A DNA stretch of 64,000 nucleotides from Dechloromonas denitrificans (GTDB lineage Bacteria; Pseudomonadota; Gammaproteobacteria; Burkholderiales; Rhodocyclaceae): the NCBI RefSeq assembly GCF_020510665.1, contig NZ_CP075187.1, positions 2,466,001-2,530,000 on the forward strand. Reading direction: 5' to 3'. Of this stretch, positions 44,743-52,125 are shown piece by piece. The notes beneath the pieces are model-generated. The model saw nothing but the letters and a program-made list of their open reading frames with translations. It did no database searches and was not told the DNA's origin. The first letter of the stretch is position 1; each line of letters opens with the position of its first letter. The position numbers and the translations under genes are program-made.

Positions 44743-44795
44743 GCCATACAAACCACTGATTTATATGGACAATCAAGAATTGCGCAGGCATCCGG

Positions 44796-44832
44796 CGCAC
44801 CAAAAGCATGCACGGCATACCATGGCGGTGCA
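44796..44832. promoter_or_regulatory. Tandem NtrC-like sites of the nitrate transporter promoter
   Basis: The two 17-bp windows at 44796-44812 (CGCACCAAAAGCATGCA) and 44816-44832 (CATACCATGGCGGTGCA) each contain one good NtrC half-site. They are centred about 88 and 108 bases before the predicted start, the same distances as in front of nirB. Confidence 0.6.
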
Positions 44833-44937
44833 GGCGTCTGATGCATTGACGCACCAGGAAAAGACACCCCTTGCGCCAATCACCGGTGCGGAGCGCCGCC
44901 ACCGGAGCGCAGTGCCACCCGGTTTTGCTGATTTCCC

Positions 44938-44969
44938 GCTGTTTGCCGCGGTCGACCGCGGCAAACAGC
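44938..44969 (-). terminator. Perfect 32-bp palindrome after the second PP2C-kinase gene
   Basis: GCTGTTTGCCGCGGTC followed by its exact reverse complement, immediately after the stop codon (44971-44973). It has no loop and no T run, so it could end transcription, protect the mRNA 3' end, or be a protein-binding site. Its core is GGTCGACC, as at 11407. Confidence 0.65.
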
Positions 44970-44970
44970 C

Positions 44971-46695
44971 TTATTTGAAGCGGATCAGACTCAAGACGAT
45001 CAGCGCCAGCATCAGGACAAAAGAAACGCTCTTCCAGAAAATCACCGGGTTGCGCTCAATCAGCGGCGGGCGGGTCTTGTTGAGGAAATCGCGATTCGGG
45101 TGGTGCAGGTCGTAAATGAACTCGGATAACTCTTCGTAACGCTCGAAGGGATCGGGATCGACAGCCTTGCGGATCGCATCATCGACCCAGGGCGGGATTT
45201 CCTTCTCATCATTAAGCACCGATTGATAGACGAGCTTTCGCTGGGCCGCCTTGGTCCGCGACTTGGCAAGTTCGATGCCGTAGGGCAATTTACCGGACAG
45301 CATCTGGCAGGCGATCACACCGAGCGAGAAAATGTCGGAGCGCGATGACCCGTTTTCGCCGAGAAAATACTCCGGCGCCGCATAGGTGGCCGAGCCGAGC
45401 AGGTTGATCTGCTCGATCGGGGTCGCGATCTCCATCACGCCGGCCACTCGTGTCGCGCCGAAATCGATGATTTTCACCGTGCCGGTGCTGTCGATCATGA
45501 TGTTGTCGGGACGAATGTCCTGATGCACCATTTCCAGACGATGAAAAGCCTGCAGCCCTTTGGCCGCCTGTTCGAGAATCCCGCGCACACTGGCCAGATC
45601 CGGCTTGGGATTGTCGATCATCCATTGAGTCAGCGTCTGTCCCTCGATGAACTCGGTCACGACATAGATGTAATTGCGCTTGCGCGTCTGCTGGCAAGGC
45701 TTGAGGACATGGGCGCTGTTGATGCGGCGGGCGATCCACTCTTCCATCAGGAAGCGTTCGAGATAGGCTGGATCACCCTGCAGATCGATCGACGGTGTCT
45801 TGATGACGACTTTTTGCCCACTTTCACCGTCGACCGCAAGATAGATGTGGCTCCGGCTGCTGCCCTTGATTTCGCGAATGATCTGGTAACCGTCGAATTG
45901 CGCACGCGGCTCAAGCAGCGGCGCGAAAGGGAGCTCGGCAATCTGCCGATAGATTTCGTTGGCCTCCGGACTGGGCAAGGCCTCGATTCTGACAATCTGC
46001 AAAGTCAGGTTATCGCCACTGCCCTGCCGATAGGCTTCCTCGACAATGCACTTGGCGGCCGCATCCAGATCGGCAGCGCAGGCATCCAGCGTGGCAACGA
46101 TGAAATCTGCCGTGACGAATTCATAAACGCCATCCGTCGCCAGCAGAAACAGATCGTTTTGCTCGATCTGAACGGACTGATAATCGACCTCCAGCTTGCG
46201 GTCGATACCCAAAGCGCGCGCCAGATGGCTCTGGGCCGAGGAAATCCAGACCCGGTGATCCTCGGTCAGTTGCTTGAGTTCGCGGTTGCGCAACTGGTAG
46301 ATCCGCGTGTCGCCGACATGAAAAAGATGCGCTGTCGTCGATTTGATGACCATGCCGCTGAACGTGCAGACATAGCCACGATCCTTGTCGTAGCGGTGCT
46401 GGCTTTGTTGCGTCTGCGAATGCAACCATGAATTGGTCGCGACCAGCACCCGCTCGCCGGATGTCCTGACCGACCAGGCCTCGGAAGTACAGTAATAATC
46501 CTCCAGAAAGCCCGTGACGGCAGACTGGGCGGCCACCTGGCTGACCTGGCTGCTGCTGATCCCGTCGGCCAGCGCAATGGCGATGCCCTTGGAACTGAGT
46601 TGCGGTTCGTTCGGGATGCAAAGTCCGTGGAAATCCTGGTTGCTTTCCTTGCGGCCCTTGTCGGAATACTGTCCAGCGGATATTTTGAGTTTCAT
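44971..46695 (-). CDS. PP2C phosphatase-Ser/Thr kinase fusion, membrane-anchored (transporter-linked copy 2)
   Basis: The 574-residue protein has the same order as the other fusion. A PP2C domain lies at about 1-240 (ESNQDFHG, LADGISSS, HVGDTRIYQL, LLATDGVYEF, GSGDNLT). A Ser/Thr kinase domain lies at about 265-535 (VVIKTPS Lys; VHQDIRPDNIMI, with HQD in place of HRD; IIDFGATRV; GSATYAAPEYF). The sequence PLIERNPVIFWK leads into a C-terminal membrane helix. The kinase DFG is intact here while the HRD Arg is lost, the opposite of the first copy. It lies 67 bases downstream of the FNT gene in the nirBD operon. ATG 46695 is preferred over GTG 46701. Confidence 0.92.
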   Translation of the reverse strand: MKLKISAGQYSDKGRKESNQDFHGLCIPNEPQLSSKGIAIALADGISSSQVSQVAAQSAVTGFLEDYYCTSEAWSVRTSGERVLVATNSWLHSQTQQSQHRYDKDRGYVCTFSGMVIKSTTAHLFHVGDTRIYQLRNRELKQLTEDHRVWISSAQSHLARALGIDRKLEVDYQSVQIEQNDLFLLATDGVYEFVTADFIVATLDACAADLDAAAKCIVEEAYRQGSGDNLTLQIVRIEALPSPEANEIYRQIAELPFAPLLEPRAQFDGYQIIREIKGSSRSHIYLAVDGESGQKVVIKTPSIDLQGDPAYLERFLMEEWIARRINSAHVLKPCQQTRKRNYIYVVTEFIEGQTLTQWMIDNPKPDLASVRGILEQAAKGLQAFHRLEMVHQDIRPDNIMIDSTGTVKIIDFGATRVAGVMEIATPIEQINLLGSATYAAPEYFLGENGSSRSDIFSLGVIACQMLSGKLPYGIELAKSRTKAAQRKLVYQSVLNDEKEIPPWVDDAIRKAVDPDPFERYEELSEFIYDLHHPNRDFLNKTRPPLIERNPVIFWKSVSFVLMLALIVLSLIRFK

Positions 46696-46762
46696 GGTCA
46701 CTTTTATACAAGAAAAGCCCCAGCCCTGAACGGGACTGAGGCTTTCTGGATGATCCGGCCGA

Positions 46763-47575
46763 TTAGTTGAAGGTGCGCTTCGGGCCGGTCTTGATGTGCG
46801 TTGCGTACAGGGTCAGGCCGGTGAAAGCCAGGCCGCCGACCAGATTGCCGAGAACCACCGGGATTTCGTTCCAGATGAAATAGTCGAGGATCGAGAAATT
46901 GCCACCCATCATCAGGCCGGACGGGAAGAGGAACATGTTGACCACGGAATGCTCGAAAGTCATCGCGAAGAACAGCATGATCGGCATCCACATGGCGATC
47001 ACCTTACCGCTGACGGTGGTCGAAATCATCGCACCAACCACGCCGGTGGAAACCATCCAGTTACACAGCATGCCGCGCATGAAAATGGTCAGCCAGCCCA
47101 TCAAACCGTACTTGGCGTAGCCAATCGTCCGGGCTTCACCGATATGGCCGATCTTCGTTCCGATTTCATTCGGGGCCACCGAGAAACCATAGGTAAAAAC
47201 AAAGGACATCATGAAAGCCACGGTCAATGCACCGAGGAAATTACCGGTAAAAACAACCCCCCAGTTTTTCAGGATGGCCTTGATCGTGACGCCCGGACGC
47301 TTGTCCAGCCAGGCCAGCGGCGTCAGCACGAATACCCCGGTCAACAAGTCAAAACCGAGCAAATAGAGCATGCAGAAACCGACCGGAAAAAGGATGGCGC
47401 CAACCAGCGGCTGGCCGGTCATCACCGAAGCGGTTACCGCGAATACGGCCGCCAACGCGAGGATGGCTCCCGCCATGTAAGCGCGGATCAGTGAATCGCG
47501 GGTGGACATGTAGATTTTCGATTCGCCCGCATCCACCATTTTGGTGACGAATTCAGAAGGTACCAGGTAAGCCAT
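46763..47575 (-). CDS. Formate/nitrite transporter family channel (nitrite)
   Basis: The 270-residue protein has six membrane helices and FNT features. Conserved elements are the N-terminal MAYLVPSEFVTKMVDAGESK region, the NWGVVFTGNFLGALTV segment, the central GMLCNWMVSTG motif and the AMTFEHSVVNMFLFPSGLM segment with the pore His. The position downstream of nirBD indicates nitrite rather than formate transport, as with NirC. NirB reduces nitrite in the cytoplasm, so the channel would supply substrate or vent toxic nitrite. Confidence 0.9.
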   Translation of the reverse strand: MAYLVPSEFVTKMVDAGESKIYMSTRDSLIRAYMAGAILALAAVFAVTASVMTGQPLVGAILFPVGFCMLYLLGFDLLTGVFVLTPLAWLDKRPGVTIKAILKNWGVVFTGNFLGALTVAFMMSFVFTYGFSVAPNEIGTKIGHIGEARTIGYAKYGLMGWLTIFMRGMLCNWMVSTGVVGAMISTTVSGKVIAMWMPIMLFFAMTFEHSVVNMFLFPSGLMMGGNFSILDYFIWNEIPVVLGNLVGGLAFTGLTLYATHIKTGPKRTFN

Positions 47576-47652
47576 TTTGAGTTCCTTTATCTTGCTGGAT
47601 GAATCCCAGCCTGAAGTTTTTTGATCTATCCGTCGCGCCCGAGATCGCGCGC

Positions 47653-48084
47653 TTACTTGCCATCCAGTCGAACCACCGTTTCCGGCGGCGCATTCGCAAT
47701 TTGGTACTCGACCATGCGGATTGCGGTCAGGATGTCTGTCTTGCGCTGCCCGCAGATGTATTTGTCCGCTTCGGAAAAAACCATCTGCAAACGCCGCTTT
47801 TCAACATCGCCAAAGGCTTGTCCGTTGGCCAGTGCCAGCAGCAATTCCTGGATGCCGCTATAGAAATTGATCGAGCGACGATCCTTGTTGATGTAGGCCA
47901 ACGCCAGGGCAACGTTGAACACACCGGCAACCGAAGCGACATGCTGGTGATCCCACTCTCCCGTCGCCACGAGGTGTGACAGATGGAGATGCGGAATGAG
48001 CATGGTGTGCACCTCTTCCGGTTCGCTGATACCAAATTCGGCACCCAGGAAACGGTTGATTTTGCGATGACCTGAAAAAGACAT
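47653..48084 (-). CDS. Uncharacterised 143-residue protein in the nirBD operon
   Basis: I do not recognise a family. The protein is soluble, alpha-helical and contains HLHLSHLVATGEWDHQHVASVAGVFNVALALAYINKD, with several His residues, and later SEADKYICGQRKTDILTAIRMVEYQIANAP. It lies between nirD and the FNT channel with short gaps on both sides, so a role in nitrite assimilation or its control is likely from context only. MSFSGHRKINRFLG is chosen as start; the frame is open upstream into non-coding DNA containing a hairpin. Confidence 0.85.
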   Translation of the reverse strand: MSFSGHRKINRFLGAEFGISEPEEVHTMLIPHLHLSHLVATGEWDHQHVASVAGVFNVALALAYINKDRRSINFYSGIQELLLALANGQAFGDVEKRRLQMVFSEADKYICGQRKTDILTAIRMVEYQIANAPPETVVRLDGK

Positions 48085-48107
48085 TTGACTCGCTTGTCGT
48101 TGGATTA

Positions 48108-48134
48108 GGCCGGACAACAAACGATCGTCCGGCC
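48108..48134 (-). promoter_or_regulatory. Intercistronic hairpin between nirD and the 143-residue gene
   Basis: GGCCGGAC pairs with GTCCGGCC around an 11-nt loop. There is no T run, so it may be an mRNA-processing or stability element rather than a terminator. Confidence 0.6.
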
Positions 48135-48154
48135 TGTTTATGAAAGAGACGGGA

Positions 48155-48466
48155 TCAGACCGACAGGTAAACCTGTCCGCCCTCGACCTTGACCTCGAAT
48201 TTGGTGCATGAGCCAACATCCGGCGCAACGGCATGGCCGTCTTCAAGACCGATATTCCAGCCATGCAGCGGGCAGGTCACCCGCTTGCCGTGCACGATGC
48301 CCTGCGACAACGGGCCGCCCTTGTGCGGGCATTTGTCGTGCATGGCAAAGACTTGGTCATCCGAGGTACGGAAGATGGCGATGTCGCCGCCAGTCGATGG
48401 CTTGACGATGCGCGAACCAAGTTGCGGGATGTCTTCCAGCGGGCAAATCAGTTTCCAGTTACTCAT
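48155..48466 (-). CDS. nirD: Nitrite reductase (NADH) small subunit NirD, Rieske type
   Basis: The 103-residue protein is a Rieske-fold domain with intact cluster ligands: Cys46-x-His48 (CPHKGG) and Cys65-x2-His68 (CPLHGW). In E. coli NirD these ligands are lost, so here a [2Fe-2S] cluster is expected. It partners NirB in the six-electron reduction of nitrite to ammonium. It starts 24 bases after nirB. Confidence 0.95.
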   Translation of the reverse strand: MSNWKLICPLEDIPQLGSRIVKPSTGGDIAIFRTSDDQVFAMHDKCPHKGGPLSQGIVHGKRVTCPLHGWNIGLEDGHAVAPDVGSCTKFEVKVEGGQVYLSV

Positions 48467-48490
48467 TTTATGTCCTCGTTTTCTGAATTC

Positions 48491-50935
48491 TCAAGCTTCG
48501 ACCATGATCGGGATGAATTGCTTGACCGGACCTTCTTCGCGGGACGTGGCCCACGGATCCTTGGCATCCTTCAGTGAATCAAGCAAACCGGCGTACAGCG
48601 CCTTGCGGCCTTCCTCGTCCTCAAGAATCTTGCCCTTGATGTAGTCCAGACCGACGCGTTCCATGTAGTGGCAGGTGCGCTCCAGGTACCAGCCCTCAAG
48701 GCGGTAAAGTTGCAGGAAGGCACCGGAATACTCCATGACCTCCTCATCCGACGAAACCTTGCAGAGGAATTCGGCAACTTCGGTCTTGATGCCGCCGTTA
48801 CCGGCGATGTAGATCTCGTAGCCTGAATCGACACCGATGATCCCGACGTCCTTGATGCCGGCTTCGGCACAGTTGCGCGGGCAACCGGAGACAGCCAGCT
48901 TGACCTTGTGCGGGGCGTACATGTCGAACAGCATCTTTTCAAGCTTGACGCCCATATCCATCGCCAGCTGTGTGCCGAAACGGCAGTGCTCGGCACCGAC
49001 ACAGGTCTTCACGGTGCGGATCGACTTGCCGTAGGCATGTCCGGAAACCATGCCAGCCGCGTTGAGGTCGGCCCACATCGCCGGCAGGTCTTCCTTCTTG
49101 ACGCCGAGCAGGTCGATACGCTGACCACCGGTGACTTTCACGGTCGGCACGTTGTACTTTTCAGCGGCATCGGCGATGGCGCGCAGTTCGTTCGGCGTCG
49201 TCAGGCCGCCCCACATGCGCGGCACGACCGAGTAGGTGCCGTCCTTCTGGATATTGGCGTGCGACCGCTCATTGATGAAGCGCGACTGCGGATCGTCCTT
49301 GGCTTCGTGCGGCCAGGTCGAGATCAGGTAGTAGTTCACTGCCGGACGACACTTGTCGCAACCGTTCGGCGTCTTCCATTCCAGCGTCGCGAAGACAGCT
49401 TCCTTGGTAATCAGATGCTGGCTCAGGATGGCGTCGCGCACGACCTTGTGCGAGTGATCCGTACAGCCACAAACCGGCTTCTTGTCGGAAGCGGCCGGGG
49501 TATAGGCGCCACCGATGGTCGAGGCGAGAATCTGTTCGACCAGGCCAGCACAGGAACCGCAGGAAGATGCAGCCTTGGTGTGCTTTTTCACCTCGTCCAG
49601 CGTGAACAGGCCCTTTTCCTTGATGGCCTTGACGATGGTGCCCTTGGTGATGCCGTTACAGCCGCAAACCTCGGCACTGTCAGCCATTTCAGCTGCCTTG
49701 CTCTTGCCGGCGTGGCCGACGTCGCCGACCAGCGACTGGCCGAAGATCAGCGAATCACGAATGTCGTGGATATCGCGCTTGTCCTTGAGCAGCTGGAAAT
49801 ACCACGGGCCATCAGCCGTATCGCCGTACATCACGCCACCGACCAGCCTGTTGTCCTTGATCACCAGCTTCTTGTACACGCCGCCGTAGGGGTCGTTGAG
49901 CACGATTTCCTCGGTGCCCTCGCCGCCCATGTATTCGCCGGCCGAGAAGAGGTCGATGCCAGTCACCTTGAGCTTGGTCGAGGTCACCGAACCGGTATAG
50001 CGGCCGATGCCGTAGCCGGCCAGATGATTGGCCGCCACCTTGGCCTGCTCGAACAGCGGCGCAACGAGGCCGTAGGCGATACCGCGATGGCTGACACACT
50101 CGCCGACGGCGTACACCTTCGGGTCGTAGGTCTGCATGGTGTCGTTCACCACGATGCCACGGTTGCAGTAGATGCCCGACGATTCGGCCAGCGAATAGTT
50201 GGGGCGGATGCCGGCGGCCATGACGACGAGGTCGGCCGGAATCTGCATGCCGTCCTTGAAGCGAATCGCCGCGACACGACCGGATTCGCCCTGAATGAGC
50301 GCCTCGGTCTGCTTTTGCAGCAGGAACTTGAGCCCCTTGTCTTCGAGCGATTTCTGCAGCATGCGACCGGCAACTTCATCAAGCTGACGTTCGAGCAACC
50401 ACGGGCCGAGGTGCACGACGGTCACATCCATGCCGCGCAGCTTCAAACCATTGGCCGCTTCGAGACCAAGCAAACCACCACCGATGACCACTGCGTGCTT
50501 GTGCAGCTTGGCGGCCTCGATCATCTCGTCGGTGTCCTTGATGTCGCGGTAACCGATGACGCCAGGCAGGTCGTTGCCGGGAATCGGCAACATGAAGGGT
50601 GTCGAACCCGTTGCAATCAGGAGGCGATCGTAATATTCCTCAGTGCCGTCTTCGGCAATGACCTTGCGGCTGACACGATCAATCGTCTTGATCTGCTTGC
50701 CGGTGTGCAGCGTGATGTTGTTTTCCTTGTACCACTCGAGTTCGTTGAGGACGATCTCCGAGATGGTCATTTCACCGGCCAGCACCGGGGAGAGCAGGAT
50801 GCGGTTGTAGTTCGGGTGCGGCTCGGCGCCGAAGATGGTGATGTCGTAGTGATCCGGCTTGATCTTCAGGAGTTCTTCGACGGTGCGGACACCGGCCATG
50901 CCGTTGCCGATCAGGACGAGACGGGGTTTGCTCAT
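48491..50935 (-). CDS. nirB: Nitrite reductase (NADH) large subunit NirB
   Basis: NirB reduces nitrite to ammonium with NAD(P)H. The 814-residue protein has an FAD/NAD-binding module (about 1-320; LVLIGNGMAGVRTVEELL and VVIGGGLLGLEAANGLKLRG). A BFD-like [2Fe-2S] region follows (CGCNGITKGTIV with CGSCAGLVEQIL). The C-terminal sulfite/nitrite reductase domain holds the siroheme/[4Fe-4S] Cys motifs CVGAEHCRFGTQ and VSGCPRNCAEA. All cofactor motifs are present. MSKPRLVLIGNG is the conserved start. The upstream region carries NtrC-like sites, a sigma-54 promoter and a two-hairpin leader. Confidence 0.97.
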   Translation of the reverse strand: MSKPRLVLIGNGMAGVRTVEELLKIKPDHYDITIFGAEPHPNYNRILLSPVLAGEMTISEIVLNELEWYKENNITLHTGKQIKTIDRVSRKVIAEDGTEEYYDRLLIATGSTPFMLPIPGNDLPGVIGYRDIKDTDEMIEAAKLHKHAVVIGGGLLGLEAANGLKLRGMDVTVVHLGPWLLERQLDEVAGRMLQKSLEDKGLKFLLQKQTEALIQGESGRVAAIRFKDGMQIPADLVVMAAGIRPNYSLAESSGIYCNRGIVVNDTMQTYDPKVYAVGECVSHRGIAYGLVAPLFEQAKVAANHLAGYGIGRYTGSVTSTKLKVTGIDLFSAGEYMGGEGTEEIVLNDPYGGVYKKLVIKDNRLVGGVMYGDTADGPWYFQLLKDKRDIHDIRDSLIFGQSLVGDVGHAGKSKAAEMADSAEVCGCNGITKGTIVKAIKEKGLFTLDEVKKHTKAASSCGSCAGLVEQILASTIGGAYTPAASDKKPVCGCTDHSHKVVRDAILSQHLITKEAVFATLEWKTPNGCDKCRPAVNYYLISTWPHEAKDDPQSRFINERSHANIQKDGTYSVVPRMWGGLTTPNELRAIADAAEKYNVPTVKVTGGQRIDLLGVKKEDLPAMWADLNAAGMVSGHAYGKSIRTVKTCVGAEHCRFGTQLAMDMGVKLEKMLFDMYAPHKVKLAVSGCPRNCAEAGIKDVGIIGVDSGYEIYIAGNGGIKTEVAEFLCKVSSDEEVMEYSGAFLQLYRLEGWYLERTCHYMERVGLDYIKGKILEDEEGRKALYAGLLDSLKDAKDPWATSREEGPVKQFIPIMVEA

Positions 50936-50955
50936 TTTTGGCTCCAACGTTGCGC

Positions 50956-50969
50956 GCACCCTGGGGTGC
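50956..50969 (-). promoter_or_regulatory. Third leader hairpin upstream of nirB
   Basis: GCACCC/GGGTGC form a short stem with a CA or CCAG loop between the ANTAR-type hairpins and the nirB ATG. No T run follows. The nearby GGAGCC before the start could instead pair with GGCTC between the hairpins, hiding the ribosome-binding site. Confidence 0.5.
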
Positions 50970-50986
50970 AAAATTTATTTCAGCGC

Positions 50987-51022
50987 ATGACGTCGTTGCC
51001 ATCGAGCCGCCCCCGTTGGCGG
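50987..51022 (-). promoter_or_regulatory. ANTAR-type two-hairpin element of nirB
   Basis: Hairpin 1 (51007-51022) is CCGCC-AACGGG-GGCGG and hairpin 2 (50987-51002) is ATGGC-AACGAC-GTCAT. Both hexaloops have A1 and G4, matching the ANTAR target rule, and the hairpins are four bases apart. They begin about 18 bases after the predicted start. Confidence 0.85.
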
Positions 51023-51049
51023 TTGATTCGCTGTACTGGCAATCCTTAT

Positions 51050-51065
51050 CGCAAGGCCCATGCCA
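51050..51065 (-). promoter_or_regulatory. Sigma-54 promoter of nirB
   Basis: On the minus strand TGGCAT-N5-TTGCG keeps the invariant GG and GC of the -24/-12 elements at the right spacing. The predicted start is near 51039. Confidence 0.83.
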
Positions 51066-51118
51066 GACAGACAAACAACTGTTTATTAAGCATTTTTTAA
51101 AAACCGCCGGAAGATAGA

Positions 51119-51155
51119 CGCACCAAAACGGGGCGAGCATCTCCAGTGCGGTGCA
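51119..51155. promoter_or_regulatory. Tandem NtrC-like sites of nirB
   Basis: The windows are CGCACCAAAACGGGGCG (51119-51135) and ATCTCCAGTGCGGTGCA (51139-51155), centred about 88 and 108 bases upstream of the predicted start. The first has two fair half-sites; the second has one perfect half-site, GGTGCA. Confidence 0.65.
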
Positions 51156-51177
51156 GTTTCAAGCCCCCTCTGGATGA

Positions 51178-52026
51178 TTACAAAGCGCTTGCAGCAACCG
51201 CCTGACTCAAGGTTTTCAATGCCGGCATCAGGCCGCCTTCTCGCAGCACGATCATGCCTGTGGGGACATTGGCAATATCGGCAGGAAGTGATTCGACCAC
51301 CAGATCTGCCGCATGCAAAGATTTCTCAACCACGCGTCGCGGCATCAGCGTCCAGCCCAAGCCGACCGAGACACAACCCAGAATACCTTCGAGAGTCCCA
51401 AACTCCATGGCATCAGCCACGGCATGACCAATCGTGCGTTGCCAGGCCATTGCCCTCGCTCGGTAGGCACAACCTTCACGGAAAAGAATCAGTGGCTGGC
51501 GCGCCGGGCTGGCTCCGCGCGCGCAAACCTGCACCAGTTCTTCAACCACCAGTTGCTCGAAAACCAGGTCCGGATGCACGACGGGCCCAGCAACGAAGGC
51601 ACAATCCAGTTTGTGACTCAAGACTTTGTCCATCAAGTGAGCCGTCGTATCGGTATAAACCCGCAACTCGATACCTGAATGACCGGCCCGGACAGCCTTC
51701 AGCGCCGTCGGCAAATGCAGGGCTGCAAAGGTTTCCATGGCACCGATGCGCAACTCGCCGACGCTCTCGCCAACCTGCCGGACTGCCGCGCTGGTCTGCC
51801 GCTCAAGCAGCAACATCCGACGTGCGTAATCAAGCAGGACGCGTCCCGAAGGTGCCAGTTCCAGGCCGCGCCCCTTGCGGAAAAAGAGATCGGTCCCAAG
51901 CTCCTCTTCCAGCCGGCGAATCCGGCCAGTCACGTTCGACTGAACGGTGTTGAGCTTGCGCGAAGCGGCAAGGATGCCGCCTTCCTCCACCACAGCCTGA
52001 AATGTTCGCAGGGCGACGAGCTCCAT
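51178..52026 (-). CDS. LysR-family transcriptional regulator
   Basis: The 282-residue protein has an N-terminal winged helix (MELVALRTFQAVVEEGGILAASRKLNTVQSNVTGRIRRLEEELG) and a C-terminal effector-binding domain (LRIGAMETFAALHLPTALKAV). It is divergent from an MFS gene of the YbfB family, with 99 bases between the starts, a typical LysR-target arrangement. The nirB promoter lies directly downstream of its stop, but a role in nitrogen control is not shown. MELVALRTF is preferred over the upstream MLCSLLEIS. Confidence 0.92.
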   Translation of the reverse strand: MELVALRTFQAVVEEGGILAASRKLNTVQSNVTGRIRRLEEELGTDLFFRKGRGLELAPSGRVLLDYARRMLLLERQTSAAVRQVGESVGELRIGAMETFAALHLPTALKAVRAGHSGIELRVYTDTTAHLMDKVLSHKLDCAFVAGPVVHPDLVFEQLVVEELVQVCARGASPARQPLILFREGCAYRARAMAWQRTIGHAVADAMEFGTLEGILGCVSVGLGWTLMPRRVVEKSLHAADLVVESLPADIANVPTGMIVLREGGLMPALKTLSQAVAASAL

Positions 52027-52125
52027 TGATATCTCCAATAAAGAACAAAGCATTCACAATAATTCATTTGTTTAGATTGATTATCCTCGTTAATGTATTA
52101 GTAACCAATAAGCTGGGATAAAAAA
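52027..52125. promoter_or_regulatory. Divergent promoter region of the LysR and MFS genes
   Basis: This is 99 bases of AT-rich DNA between divergent start codons. A LysR binding site is expected here; I see AT-rich dyads (for example AATTCATTTGTTTAGATT) but no single convincing T-N11-A box. Confidence 0.5.

Larger units (their letters stand above)
44578..44970. other. Regulatory region of the nitrate transporter (no gene)
   Basis: The 393 bases contain, reading the minus strand, a terminator-like palindrome after the second PP2C-kinase gene, two NtrC-like sites, a sigma-54 promoter, a hairpin pair and a third hairpin before the ATG. No credible coding sequence is present. Confidence 0.8.

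Noticed and set aside
48908..51100. 730-codon open frame on the plus strand
   Set aside because: It is antisense to nirB and its leader. The predicted protein has no recognisable domain, and the opposite strand encodes every NirB motif.
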